Shown here piece after piece: positions 1-7,695 of a DNA stretch of 64,000 bases. How positions within the stretch are numbered: the stretch's first letter is position 1; each line of letters opens with the position of its first letter. Made by a program: the position numbers and the translations under genes. A model generated the notes under the pieces. That model did not search any database, was not told the DNA's origin, and saw only the letters and a program-made list of their open reading frames with translations. The DNA is from CAYNWT01 sp964450955 (GTDB lineage: Bacteria; Planctomycetota; Planctomycetia; Planctomycetales; Planctomycetaceae): assembly GCA_964450955.1 (NCBI GenBank), contig CAYVFI010000001.1:1-64000 (forward strand), given 5' to 3'.

Positions 1-222
1 GCCCAAAATCGTAAGAAAATCGAAACCGACAGTCAACAACATGCTGTGTCCCCGTAAACCTTTCCCTGACATGCACGATCGCAACTTCGTCCGCTGCAAA
101 CACCTCTGTTCGTGCCATTCTCGCCATTGTGGAGTTCCCTCAAATGTGTGTTGTGTGCCCAAAATCGTAAGAAAATCGAAACCGACAGTCAACAACATGC
201 TGTGTCCCCGTAAACCTTTCCC
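1..222. repeat. 66-bp direct repeat, two copies 156 bp apart
   Basis: Positions 1-66 and 157-222 are identical over 66 bases and diverge immediately afterwards. The first copy begins at the window edge, so the true unit may be longer and more copies may lie to the left. The intervening 90 bases are unique. A 73-codon frame can be read across both copies, but it is internally repetitive and resembles no protein I know. The rest of the gene-free stretch (223-397) shows nothing I can name. Confidence 0.9.
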
Positions 223-397
223 CAGCTTCGTGGGGGCCGCGATCATCATTTGCACAGCCTGAATGTGTTTTTTATCGGGCGTCCCGTGATAGTTCACCGT
301 GCTGGCTGGTGAGATTCGCTCAATCTCATCGGTTCCTGATGAGTGCTTCTGACAACAGGCCTCCGCTTGTCCTCGCTTCATCCAGCAATAACTGAGC

Positions 398-1159
398 CTA
401 AACCGCCCCTCCTAGATCCCAGTCAATGGCATAGTAGTTGAAGGGTTCCGATGCCCCGCTGTCCCAATAGTTTGTATAGGCCTGCAAGAACTCGGCTATT
501 GACGGTGTTATCTGCACGAAGCTCTCTTCGCCGACGGCGCCATAACCACAACTTCCGTCCTTCCTCATGACAACATTTCCGTTGCTACTGTCGTGAAACA
601 GGCCAACCGCTGGCGTCCAATCAGAGGTATTGTTCCATACGTCACCGGACTCCGGAATTGTCCCGAGCCACATACCGCCTTGCGGTGCAGCGTCCCGGCC
701 CGGTTCGATCCCGGGGGCATCTGTCGTGAAGCTGCCTGAATAGCCGTCTTCCCAGCCGCCGATTTGGCTGATTAGATCAAATAGCATTTTGCTAGCTTCT
801 GGGGCGAGAGAACGTGACGCTGCCGACTGGAGTGGCCAAGCACCTGGCCCGGAGACGAGCATTGTCCGGAAAGGATATGTAGTGGAAGGGCTCTCGCATT
901 CAATCCAAGCTAGCTTCCCTTGAGTTACCAGAGCCAGTGGAACAGTGAACTGTGAAAACCACTTCAACTCGTCGCTCAGGCAATTCGACTCCGGTACTTT
1001 TACCCGCTCACGCAGCATCGATGATCGATCTGCGTGTTCCGCAGCAGCACACGTAGCAACCCATGCATCACCAATTTCCGTTGGGAGCAGTTCTTCGAAC
1101 GAATACCGCAGCACTGGCCCGCCGAATCCGAACGAGTTTTCATAGATGACCGTTGGCAT
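398..1159 (-). CDS. Hypothetical protein, possibly SUKH-like immunity protein
   Basis: A 253-residue soluble protein with no signal peptide or membrane segment. It is rich in Trp, Gly and Asp and has a compact C-terminal part (about 195-240) running GLFHDSSNGNVV through a charged strand to PSIAEFLQAYTNYW. That arrangement of a beta-rich core ending in an FL-containing helix recalls SMI1/KNR4 (SUKH) immunity proteins, but I see no decisive motif. It lies 19 bp downstream, on the same strand, of a gene with a proline-rich tail that has been cut by an insertion element; a toxin-immunity remnant would fit this layout. The function is inference; the ORF itself is convincing from its length and composition. 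Confidence 0.6.
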   Translation of the reverse strand: MPTVIYENSFGFGGPVLRYSFEELLPTEIGDAWVATCAAAEHADRSSMLRERVKVPESNCLSDELKWFSQFTVPLALVTQGKLAWIECESPSTTYPFRTMLVSGPGAWPLQSAASRSLAPEASKMLFDLISQIGGWEDGYSGSFTTDAPGIEPGRDAAPQGGMWLGTIPESGDVWNNTSDWTPAVGLFHDSSNGNVVMRKDGSCGYGAVGEESFVQITPSIAEFLQAYTNYWDSGASEPFNYYAIDWDLGGAV

Positions 1160-1178
1160 TAAACTCCACCTTGAGATT

Positions 1179-1725
1179 CTAAAGTGCCAGGATCGGCGGC
1201 GTTAGGGGACCGGGAAGCGGGACCGGCACAGGTGCAGGCAGGGGGGCAGGCACAGGCAGCGGCACAGGCGTGGTAGGAGTTGGAAAGATTACGGGAGGAC
1301 TTGACCCAGGAGGCGGCAGCGGTTTCGGACACATGAATATTATCTTACCAGCGACAATGCCGAGAACCACACAACCCGCCACCACGCAACCATCTTGATA
1401 GCAGTCATTTCCCGGATTCTCTGGAACCCAGTACGGCAGCGTATTGATATGCGGGTTGGGCTGCGGTTCCCTTGTTTTGCAACCCGGATTACAAAACGCT
1501 TTTTGCCAGAGGCCATCTCTATCAAAAAGGTCGTTGGTGTTGTTTCCGCCTCTCCCACTAAACGGCTCAAGGATCAGTTCGGGCGCGGTGGTTCCACTCT
1601 GATATAGTGTGGACGCGACGCAAGCCCAAATGTTTCGGATAGTCTCCGTCAGATCCTTAAGGAAGGTGCAACAGCTCCCTTCCGAACCATCAAGTAGGTC
1701 TTCGAATACTTGTTGATAGTTCTTG
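1179..1725 (-). pseudogene. 3' remnant of a gene cut by the IS element; hydrophobic patch and Pro-rich tail
   Basis: The reading frame continues upstream to 1778, but its first 17 or so codons lie within the IS end that starts at 1726, so the native N-terminus is gone. The remaining 180 or so residues include several cysteines, a hydrophobic stretch of about 18 residues (VVAGCVVLGIVAGKIIF) and a C-terminal tail made almost wholly of Pro, Val, Leu and Ala. I do not recognise a family. It could be the C-terminal module of a large secreted or Rhs-like protein, with the next gene (398-1159) as partner, but no conserved core is left to show this. No continuation of the frame is visible beyond the far IS end near 3526, so the 5' part was deleted or lies elsewhere. 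Confidence 0.6.
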
Positions 1726-2331
1726 GGAAGCATGGGGCCATCCACTGTACAAGTCGAGCAAGGCATGTACAATGCCACCTGTGGACATTTTCTACAGACA
1801 AGGGGTTTGACTGATGGCTCGTGTGAATCGGCGTGAAGTGTTGGCGGATGGGGAAGTTCAAGTCGTGCACTGCATTAATCGATGCGTGCGGCGTGGGTTC
1901 CTGTGCGGAGATGATGCGGTCTCCGGAAAAAACTACGATCACCGGCGGCAGTGGATCCAAAATCGACTGGAGTTTCTGGCCGGGGTCTTCGGCGTGGATT
2001 TGCTGGGCTTTAGCGTGATGAGCAACCACTTCCACTGCATCTTAAGAACGCGGCCAGACCTCGTGCAGGAATGGTCGGACGAAGAAGTCGCTCGGCGGTG
2101 GTGGCGGTTGTTTCCTCAACGCCGAAACCAAGATGGTTCGGCTGCCGACCCGACCGATGCAGATTTATTGTCCATTCACGGCGACGCCTCGGTTCTCGCC
2201 GAACGCCGCTTGCGACTCTCGAGCGTGTCGTGGTTCATGCGTTGCACCAGCGAAGTGATTGCTCGCATGAGCAATGCTGAAGATGAGTGCACAGGCCGAT
2301 TTTGGGAAGGACGCTTCAAGGCAAAGGTTCT
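1726..2331 (+). mobile_element. Truncated copy of the RAYT-type IS element (left 606 bp)
   Basis: Bases 1726-2331 are repeated without visible change at 2336-2941, a period of 610. The copy carries the left terminal motif ATGGGGCCATCCA (1732-1744) and the first 173 or so codons of the transposase (ATG at 1814). It then breaks off after the residues FKAKVL and runs through four unmatched bases (2332-2335) into the complete copy. Read through, it gives a 210-residue chimeric frame that ends in IS left-end sequence at 2446, so it is a dead transposase fragment. The filler and lack of divergence point to a recent rearrangement. Confidence 0.9.
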
Positions 2332-2335
2332 AGGT

Positions 2336-3526
2336 GGAAGCATGGGGCCATCCACTGTACAAGTCGAGCAAGGCATGTACAATGCCACCTGTGGACATTT
2401 TCTACAGACAAGGGGTTTGACTGATGGCTCGTGTGAATCGGCGTGAAGTGTTGGCGGATGGGGAAGTTCAAGTCGTGCACTGCATTAATCGATGCGTGCG
2501 GCGTGGGTTCCTGTGCGGAGATGATGCGGTCTCCGGAAAAAACTACGATCACCGGCGGCAGTGGATCCAAAATCGACTGGAGTTTCTGGCCGGGGTCTTC
2601 GGCGTGGATTTGCTGGGCTTTAGCGTGATGAGCAACCACTTCCACTGCATCTTAAGAACGCGGCCAGACCTCGTGCAGGAATGGTCGGACGAAGAAGTCG
2701 CTCGGCGGTGGTGGCGGTTGTTTCCTCAACGCCGAAACCAAGATGGTTCGGCTGCCGACCCGACCGATGCAGATTTATTGTCCATTCACGGCGACGCCTC
2801 GGTTCTCGCCGAACGCCGCTTGCGACTCTCGAGCGTGTCGTGGTTCATGCGTTGCACCAGCGAAGTGATTGCTCGCATGAGCAATGCTGAAGATGAGTGC
2901 ACAGGCCGATTTTGGGAAGGACGCTTCAAGGCAAAGGTTCTTGACAGTGAAGAAGCAATCGCCGCCTGCATGGTTTACGTGGACCTAAACCCAGTCCGAG
3001 CGGGCATCGCCGATTCCCCAGAGAAGAGCAATTTCACCAGCGTCCAGGCTCGCATGACCGACGCAAAATCAGCAGACAAAGTGGCAACTCCGGACGCCCG
3101 AGATGTTCGAACCGAACACGGTTCCAAAGCCGGTTGGCTCAGCCCAATTCCACTGGAACCAAAACGCAAGAAGGTTCGCGAGAAACAGAACTCGCGTCGC
3201 GTCAGTAACAAAGGCTGCCTGCCAATGAGCCTGTCGGACTACTTATTGCTTGTGGAATGGACGGGCCGTCAATTGCACTCAAGCAAACGCGGCTACATCA
3301 ATAGCGACATCCCTCCACTGCTGGATCGTCTCGGCACAAGCCCGGCGTTTTGGCTGGATTCCATTAGAAAGTTCGAACCACGAACTCACGTGCAGTCAAA
3401 GAAACGGTCGCTTGTAAACACGGTCGCGGGTCCGACTCTCTCGGGTGTGAAGAACACAGCTTCGTGACCGTGGGAGGGGTTGGCAGAGAGTGATCGATCC
3501 AAAGGTCAACAAATGGATGGCCCCAT
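2336..3526 (+). mobile_element. Complete RAYT/IS200-like element with inverted terminal motifs
   Basis: The element is bounded on the left by ATGGGGCCATCCA at 2342-2354 and on the right by the exact reverse complement TGGATGGCCCCAT at 3514-3526. Between them is a single transposase gene (2424-3467). Just inside the left end is a second short inverted pair, TGTACA...TGTACA (about 2356-2381), that can fold as a small hairpin. Subterminal hairpins are expected for single-strand, HUH/Y1 transposition. No target-site duplication is apparent, as is usual for this class. Both flanking genes are truncated at the element, which suggests adjacent deletions. Confidence 0.8.
2424..3467 (+). CDS. REP-associated tyrosine transposase (Y1/HUH family)
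   Basis: A 347-residue transposase of the Y1_Tnp/RAYT type, which cuts and rejoins single-stranded DNA at hairpin-bearing ends. The HUH metal-binding motif is visible as SNHFHCIL (about residues 71-78). The candidate nucleophile tyrosine lies in the conserved AACMVYVDLNPVRAGI segment (about residues 180-195), preceded by GRFWEGRFKAKVL, a block typical of the family. The C-terminal 130 residues are basic and variable, as in larger planctomycete members. The ATG at 2424 follows the left IS end by about 70 bp; no strong Shine-Dalgarno is present. The frame is intact, so the copy may be active, unlike the truncated duplicate just upstream. Confidence 0.9.
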   Translation: MARVNRREVLADGEVQVVHCINRCVRRGFLCGDDAVSGKNYDHRRQWIQNRLEFLAGVFGVDLLGFSVMSNHFHCILRTRPDLVQEWSDEEVARRWWRLFPQRRNQDGSAADPTDADLLSIHGDASVLAERRLRLSSVSWFMRCTSEVIARMSNAEDECTGRFWEGRFKAKVLDSEEAIAACMVYVDLNPVRAGIADSPEKSNFTSVQARMTDAKSADKVATPDARDVRTEHGSKAGWLSPIPLEPKRKKVREKQNSRRVSNKGCLPMSLSDYLLLVEWTGRQLHSSKRGYINSDIPPLLDRLGTSPAFWLDSIRKFEPRTHVQSKKRSLVNTVAGPTLSGVKNTAS

Positions 3527-4059
3527 TGATCCCTCTGTTCGCAGCAAATCGCCGCGCCATATTCTTTGCGTTGAGTGATGGTCCAGTCCGAGATCAACTC
3601 AAGGCACTCTCAGAGAATACGGATCGCGACGGGGCAGGGGCGAGGATTGTGCAGATCGACTTGGACTTTGCAAAGCTGGGGACAATGAAACGCGGGGTTG
3701 GCTTTGATTCGATGCCATCCCGGATCGTGGATGCGGTGGAGAAAATCGGGTTCTTGCTGGCTAACGTCCGGGCTAATAGTGGCCTCGAAGCGGGAACCCT
3801 CATCGAGGCTTACGAGTCAGAGGATGTCGACCCCGAAGAGTATGAGGGTGAACTCATCCGATACTTCGCTCGAGTCAACAGCCGCTTCGAGCCAAAGCAC
3901 TCGGGGCGTCACTGGTTGACAAAAGGGAGCAGTCAGCTGAAGTTGCAGGTTGACGTCACTGCTACAGGACTCGAAATGAAAGGCGCGACAGGACGGTCGC
4001 TCTATCGCTTTGTTATGGGGCAGTTCTTTGCGACTGGTGAGCGGCTCGCCGGGAACTGA
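3490..4059 (+). pseudogene. 5'-truncated hypothetical ORF fused to the IS right end
   Basis: The frame opens inside the IS right end; its first residues are simply a translation of the terminal motif. From about residue 14 on it looks like real coding sequence for a soluble acidic protein of about 175 residues with amphipathic helices (for example PSRIVDAVEKIGFLLANV and a DPEEYEGELIRYFARVNSRF segment). I recognise no domain. It is probably the C-terminal part of a larger gene whose start was lost when the IS inserted or caused a deletion. It faces away from the other truncated gene at 1179-1725, so the two are not halves of one gene. Confidence 0.45.
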
Positions 4060-4545
4060 CTTCGCTTCGAAACATTGCAATTCCTCACTGATCTCATCGG
4101 CCACGCACCCAAGCCCGAGCAGCCTGTTGGAAGGAGGGGGGAAGAAAAAAAAGGGGGGGGAAGGGGACATTCTACTTTTACTTCCCGTATCAGCAGAGTC
4201 TTGGTACTTTGACGCTCGAATCGCGGTGACGGGAGCAAAGGGGACTGGCTCCCCCCCACTTGGCTCGATGTTTGCCGAACCGAAGCACTGATTCGATCTG
4301 CCGCGTTCGTCAACCCAGCCGCGGAGGGTGCCTGTCCCCTTTGCGGTGCTGCGCTGGACCTGGATGCGTTCTGGTTGGTCACCACCGAAGAAAGGGGACA
4401 GGCACCGACTGGGGCTCGGCTGGCGTTAGTGACCTGTTTCTGGTTTGGATGCTCGTGGTGTTGACTTGGCTTTTTGGTGTCGGAGCCAGTCCCCTTTTTC
4501 GGCTACATGGAATCCCGGAGTGCAAGTCGGTTTTGTGACGAGGAT
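4060..4545. repeat. Gene-free stretch with nested inverted 16-mers and a G-tract
   Basis: No convincing gene. AAAGGGGACTGGCTCC at 4237-4252 pairs with its exact reverse complement at 4482-4497. Nested inside, GGTGCCTGTCCCCTTT at 4327-4342 pairs with its exact reverse complement at 4391-4406. The two 16-mers differ from each other at only two positions. A third relative, AAGGGGACATTCTAC, occurs near 4152-4166 next to a G-rich run (4136-4155). Sequences beginning AAAGGGGACA are in my experience common beside REP-associated transposases, so these are probably non-autonomous ends of that class. No transposase lies between the arms. Confidence 0.75.
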
Positions 4546-4589
4546 CATGCTGCTTTGGCGCTGGTAGTGTCTTGAGTTGACGAGTTTGC

Positions 4590-4980
4590 CTCTGGCAGGT
4601 TGGTGTAGTCGTCGAGTCCTGGTGACCAGATTCTGTCCCACAGGCGGCTGCGGCAGACCGTCCTCAGATCGACAATCTGTTTCGACGCCCCAACTCCACT
4701 CCAGGGGCTCACCGGTGCGTGGGTGTTCATCGTTCTGAGCACGCTCTGAAAATAGCCATGCGGTGGGTTTCCGGCGTCGGTCACGTACCGCAGGCGTAGT
4801 GGTATCGATGAGTCGGTATCGAGAGTTCCTACGATGACCTTCGTGAGCCGTTTGGTCATGGTGACCTGTTTGGCTCAGGCATCTCGCCGAGGTAGATAGT
4901 GCCCAGTCGCTTTCTGCTTCGGTCGTACACCGCGAGCGTGGCACAGGCCGCTTCCTTCCAGCTTTCGCGGAGAGGCATAG
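4590..4980 (-). pseudogene. Frameshifted transposase relic
   Basis: Three consecutive frames give pieces of one protein: an opening MPLRESWKEAACATLAVYDR leading to GTIYLGEMPEPNR (4980 down to about 4865), then LRYVTDAGNPPHGYFQSVLRTM (around 4810-4740), then HPRTGEPLEWSWGV (about 4730-4680). The order and spacing match planctomycete ISKra4-like transposases, in which a YLG-MPE segment is followed by a YVTDAG segment and then a His/Tyr-containing active region. At least two frameshifts, a stop after the first block and the missing N-terminal and C-terminal parts make it non-functional. The exact IS family is uncertain. Confidence 0.6.
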
Positions 4981-4985
4981 GAATG

Positions 4986-4998
4986 ATGGGGCCATCCA
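4986..4998 (+). repeat. Solo copy of the RAYT IS terminal motif
   Basis: ATGGGGCCATCCA is identical to the left terminal motif of the IS at 1732-1744 and 2342-2354. It is followed by the small hairpin CCAGCCATGCTGG (about 5009-5021). It abuts the start of the transposase relic at 4980 and may be the footprint of a former insertion or a REP-like non-autonomous copy. Confidence 0.6.
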
Positions 4999-5058
4999 CT
5001 TTGTGAGCCAGCCATGCTGGACACGGCCCACTCACATGCGGTCAAACCGGCACGGCTG

Positions 5059-6300
5059 CTAAGCGAACTCAGCTTTCAGACCGCCTGCGGTTGCATCGGC
5101 TTCGCGTTCTTTTGTTGCGCACCTTAGTTGTCCTGCGAGTGCGGTGAGGTCGGAGTACCTTTTGCTGAACGAGCAGGGGCGTGTGCCTTCGCCGTTTAGT
5201 TCCAACGTGTTTGCGACGATGCCGGCCAGCATGACTGGTTCGCACTTGTCAAACGGAAGCTGCATTGTCAAAACCGGTCGGAACCAGCGTTTGCTGGTCA
5301 GCAACCAGCCGTCGTCTTTGGGTTCTAGCTTACATTTGGCTCGGGCCGGAAACGGACCGAACGCGGCGGTTGGGAACACCGTTAACTTTGGTGCAGCGGG
5401 GATCGCTCGCTTGGGGAAGAAGCGGGAAAGGATTGGATCAAGCGCCATGGTTCGGCAGAAGACGACTCGGCGATGGATCCAGCGGAAGACAATTAAGCAC
5501 GCTGCCAGCAGGACCAGGTTCACGGCTGTCGCGATAGTCGGACTGTAGCCGTACAACGCCATCAATCCTGCGCAGAGTGCTTTGTTGCCGGCTTCAAAGC
5601 ACGCGTCGATAAACGGAACCGGCGTGATCCAGATCAGGAACTCGAAGAAGAACCGGACGGCGTGAATGACAATCATGTTCACGACCATGGCGATCATTAA
5701 CAGCATGTCTGCTGTGAACGTGAATATGCCGGCGCTGTACACGGCGACTTGTTCGGCGGGGACTTCTTCACCGCCGGATGAGATCATGAGTTTTAGAATC
5801 AGCAGTGTGGCGATGCCGGCGTAGGCTTCGATGTGGTCAACGGCTTGTGCGAATGGCTTGCTGACTTTGGTCAGTCGCGGCAGTGAGGTCAGAACCGTCA
5901 AGCCGAGGAATGTCCAGAAGATGGCCGGGTTTCCCAATGGGCCGTCGGGACTTAGCAGGCCGGATTTGCCAGGCAACCAGTCGCCTCCCCAAATGGCCAT
6001 TCCGGACAGGCAGGTGACTCCAAAGAACGGAGACAGCGCCATCGGTGCCAGCGGCCCGAGCCATTCGGTGATTGGTAATGCGTTGACCATTTCCGTCGCG
6101 CCGGCCAGTTCAGTCGGCGAGACTTCGGAGTCTTTGGTCAGTTGCTGGGTAATCCGATCTTTCAGCGAATCGGGCGATTCTGGCGGATCGTTTTGTTCTG
6201 CCTGAGACAGGTTCAAAGCGAAGGCCTGTCCACAAATGATGAAGAAAACCAGCGACGGGATCAGCAGCTTGCGTCCTGCGAGACGAGATGAAGTGTTCAT
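5059..6300 (-). CDS. Predicted multi-pass membrane protein with signal peptide
   Basis: 413 residues. An N-terminal hydrophobic segment ends in GQAFA-L, a plausible signal peptidase site near residue 28. A charged linker (about 30-70) is followed by at least five hydrophobic spans between about 75 and 285, then a soluble C-terminal domain of about 130 residues that contains a strand-rich segment with GWLLTSKRWFRP. I cannot assign a family. The gene ends 33 bp downstream of the start of the permease operon's last gene... in transcription order it follows the metal importer with a 33-bp gap, so it may be co-transcribed with it and could have an accessory membrane role in metal handling; that is inference only. 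Confidence 0.75.
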   Translation of the reverse strand: MNTSSRLAGRKLLIPSLVFFIICGQAFALNLSQAEQNDPPESPDSLKDRITQQLTKDSEVSPTELAGATEMVNALPITEWLGPLAPMALSPFFGVTCLSGMAIWGGDWLPGKSGLLSPDGPLGNPAIFWTFLGLTVLTSLPRLTKVSKPFAQAVDHIEAYAGIATLLILKLMISSGGEEVPAEQVAVYSAGIFTFTADMLLMIAMVVNMIVIHAVRFFFEFLIWITPVPFIDACFEAGNKALCAGLMALYGYSPTIATAVNLVLLAACLIVFRWIHRRVVFCRTMALDPILSRFFPKRAIPAAPKLTVFPTAAFGPFPARAKCKLEPKDDGWLLTSKRWFRPVLTMQLPFDKCEPVMLAGIVANTLELNGEGTRPCSFSKRYSDLTALAGQLRCATKEREADATAGGLKAEFA

Positions 6301-6333
6301 GGAATTATTGTACGAGATTTCGCACCGATACCG

Positions 6334-7695
6334 CTATTCGCCCTGTTTTGAGGCGTTTTCTGCAGGCGGAATTTGCTTGCCGTGTGGGTCGACACTTGAC
6401 ACATCCAGTTCTTCTTCGATCTGTTCCTGCAGTTTGGGACCGATGTAGTGTTCGACTCGGTGAGCCGGTTCGTGAAGGTGATCGGCGTCCAAATCGAAGT
6501 GCTTACTGATATAGCTTTCCCACAGTCGGTGCGAACGCAACAGCGATCGCCCTTCGCTGCGGCCGATGGCTGTTAGCTGAATGTGATCGTCGCCAGCGGG
6601 AACCACCTGGCCGTTGCGCCGCATGGCTGACAGCGAGAGCCAGCCCAGGAAACCACCTCCGGCAAGTTGGCGGCATTGTGTTCGCGTCAGAGTCACCGGT
6701 TCTTTGGCCGCGCTCGTTTGCGATTCTTCCATTCGGTAAAGCCGCGACAAAATATCCTCACGCGCGATTCTTAGGCGTAAGCGGAGGTTGTTGAATCCTT
6801 TGCCCAGCAGTCCGTGCGTCGGAGCGAACACGACTGTGACGGCGAACTGTACGCCAGCGACCACGGCAATCATGCCGGACATGGTTGAGTTGACGTACAA
6901 CGCCGCGAGGTACCCGAGTATCGTGGCTGTCGTGCTAAGCAAAACAGACAGCAGCATCATTCGGACAATGCGATCGGTTAGTAAGTGCGCTGTCGCGGCC
7001 GGAACGATAAGCATCGCGATCACGACGATGGCTCCCACGGATTCCAGAGATGTGACCGTGACGACAGCAACCAATGCCATGAGCAGGTAGTGAATGAAGC
7101 CGGAATGGAAACCCATGGCTGTCGCGAGTTCGCTGTCGAAGGACGCGAGCTTGAGTTCTTTCCACAGCACAAACACAAACCCAAGCGTGACTAGCAGGCT
7201 GCCGCCGAGTCGCAACATTGCTTCCGGGATTTCGTAACCAAACACGTTTGCTTTCGTGTAGCTGACGAATTCAAACTTGCCGTACAGGACGCAGGTCACG
7301 TCGAGGTCATGTTGTGGGAACTGTGAGATGATGACCACGCCCACAGCAAACAGCGTCGTGAACACCACACCCATGCTGGTGTCTTCAGGCACATCCGCCA
7401 GAGTCTGAAATAGCTGCGTCAGGAACCCCGTCAGGACTCCAACCACAATCGCGCCGATGAAAATTGGAATAAACTGCGCGCTGCCTGTGAGTAGGAACAC
7501 GGTTCCGATGGCGGCGAGGATGGAGTGGCTAATGGCGTCGCCCAGCAGGCTCATGCGCCGTAAGACCAGGTAGCAGCCAATCAACGCACATGCGGCGTTA
7601 CCCACGATTCCGGTTCCGACCGTCCACAAATGCAGCGGCCACATGTCGCGCGCGAACATGGATGCCGTTTCGGCGAGTATCGCATCAACCGGCAT
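6334..7695 (-). CDS. Metal ABC transporter permease fused to DtxR-like metal-binding domain
   Basis: 453 residues, starting at the ATG that overlaps the upstream permease by 11 bases. Residues about 1-280 form an ABC-3 permease of the Mn/Zn/Fe importer family: multiple membrane spans, the block ALIGCYLVLRRMSLLGDAISH near the start and AIVVIAMLIVPAATAHLLTDR near 230. After a cytoplasmic linker the C-terminal 115 residues resemble the dimerisation and metal-binding part of DtxR/MntR regulators: EGRSLLRSHRLWESYISKHF, then HLHEPAHRVEHYI with the expected His/Glu ligands, then DPHGKQIP. This suggests the permease itself senses cytoplasmic metal. The domain assignment is from visible motifs; the regulatory role is inference. 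The gene is the last of four in the importer operon. Confidence 0.9.
   Translation of the reverse strand: MPVDAILAETASMFARDMWPLHLWTVGTGIVGNAACALIGCYLVLRRMSLLGDAISHSILAAIGTVFLLTGSAQFIPIFIGAIVVGVLTGFLTQLFQTLADVPEDTSMGVVFTTLFAVGVVIISQFPQHDLDVTCVLYGKFEFVSYTKANVFGYEIPEAMLRLGGSLLVTLGFVFVLWKELKLASFDSELATAMGFHSGFIHYLLMALVAVVTVTSLESVGAIVVIAMLIVPAATAHLLTDRIVRMMLLSVLLSTTATILGYLAALYVNSTMSGMIAVVAGVQFAVTVVFAPTHGLLGKGFNNLRLRLRIAREDILSRLYRMEESQTSAAKEPVTLTRTQCRQLAGGGFLGWLSLSAMRRNGQVVPAGDDHIQLTAIGRSEGRSLLRSHRLWESYISKHFDLDADHLHEPAHRVEHYIGPKLQEQIEEELDVSSVDPHGKQIPPAENASKQGE

Noticed and set aside
1814..2446. First transposase frame as a functional gene
   Set aside because: It is the truncated duplicate; after about residue 173 it reads into the left end of the second IS copy, losing the nucleophile region.
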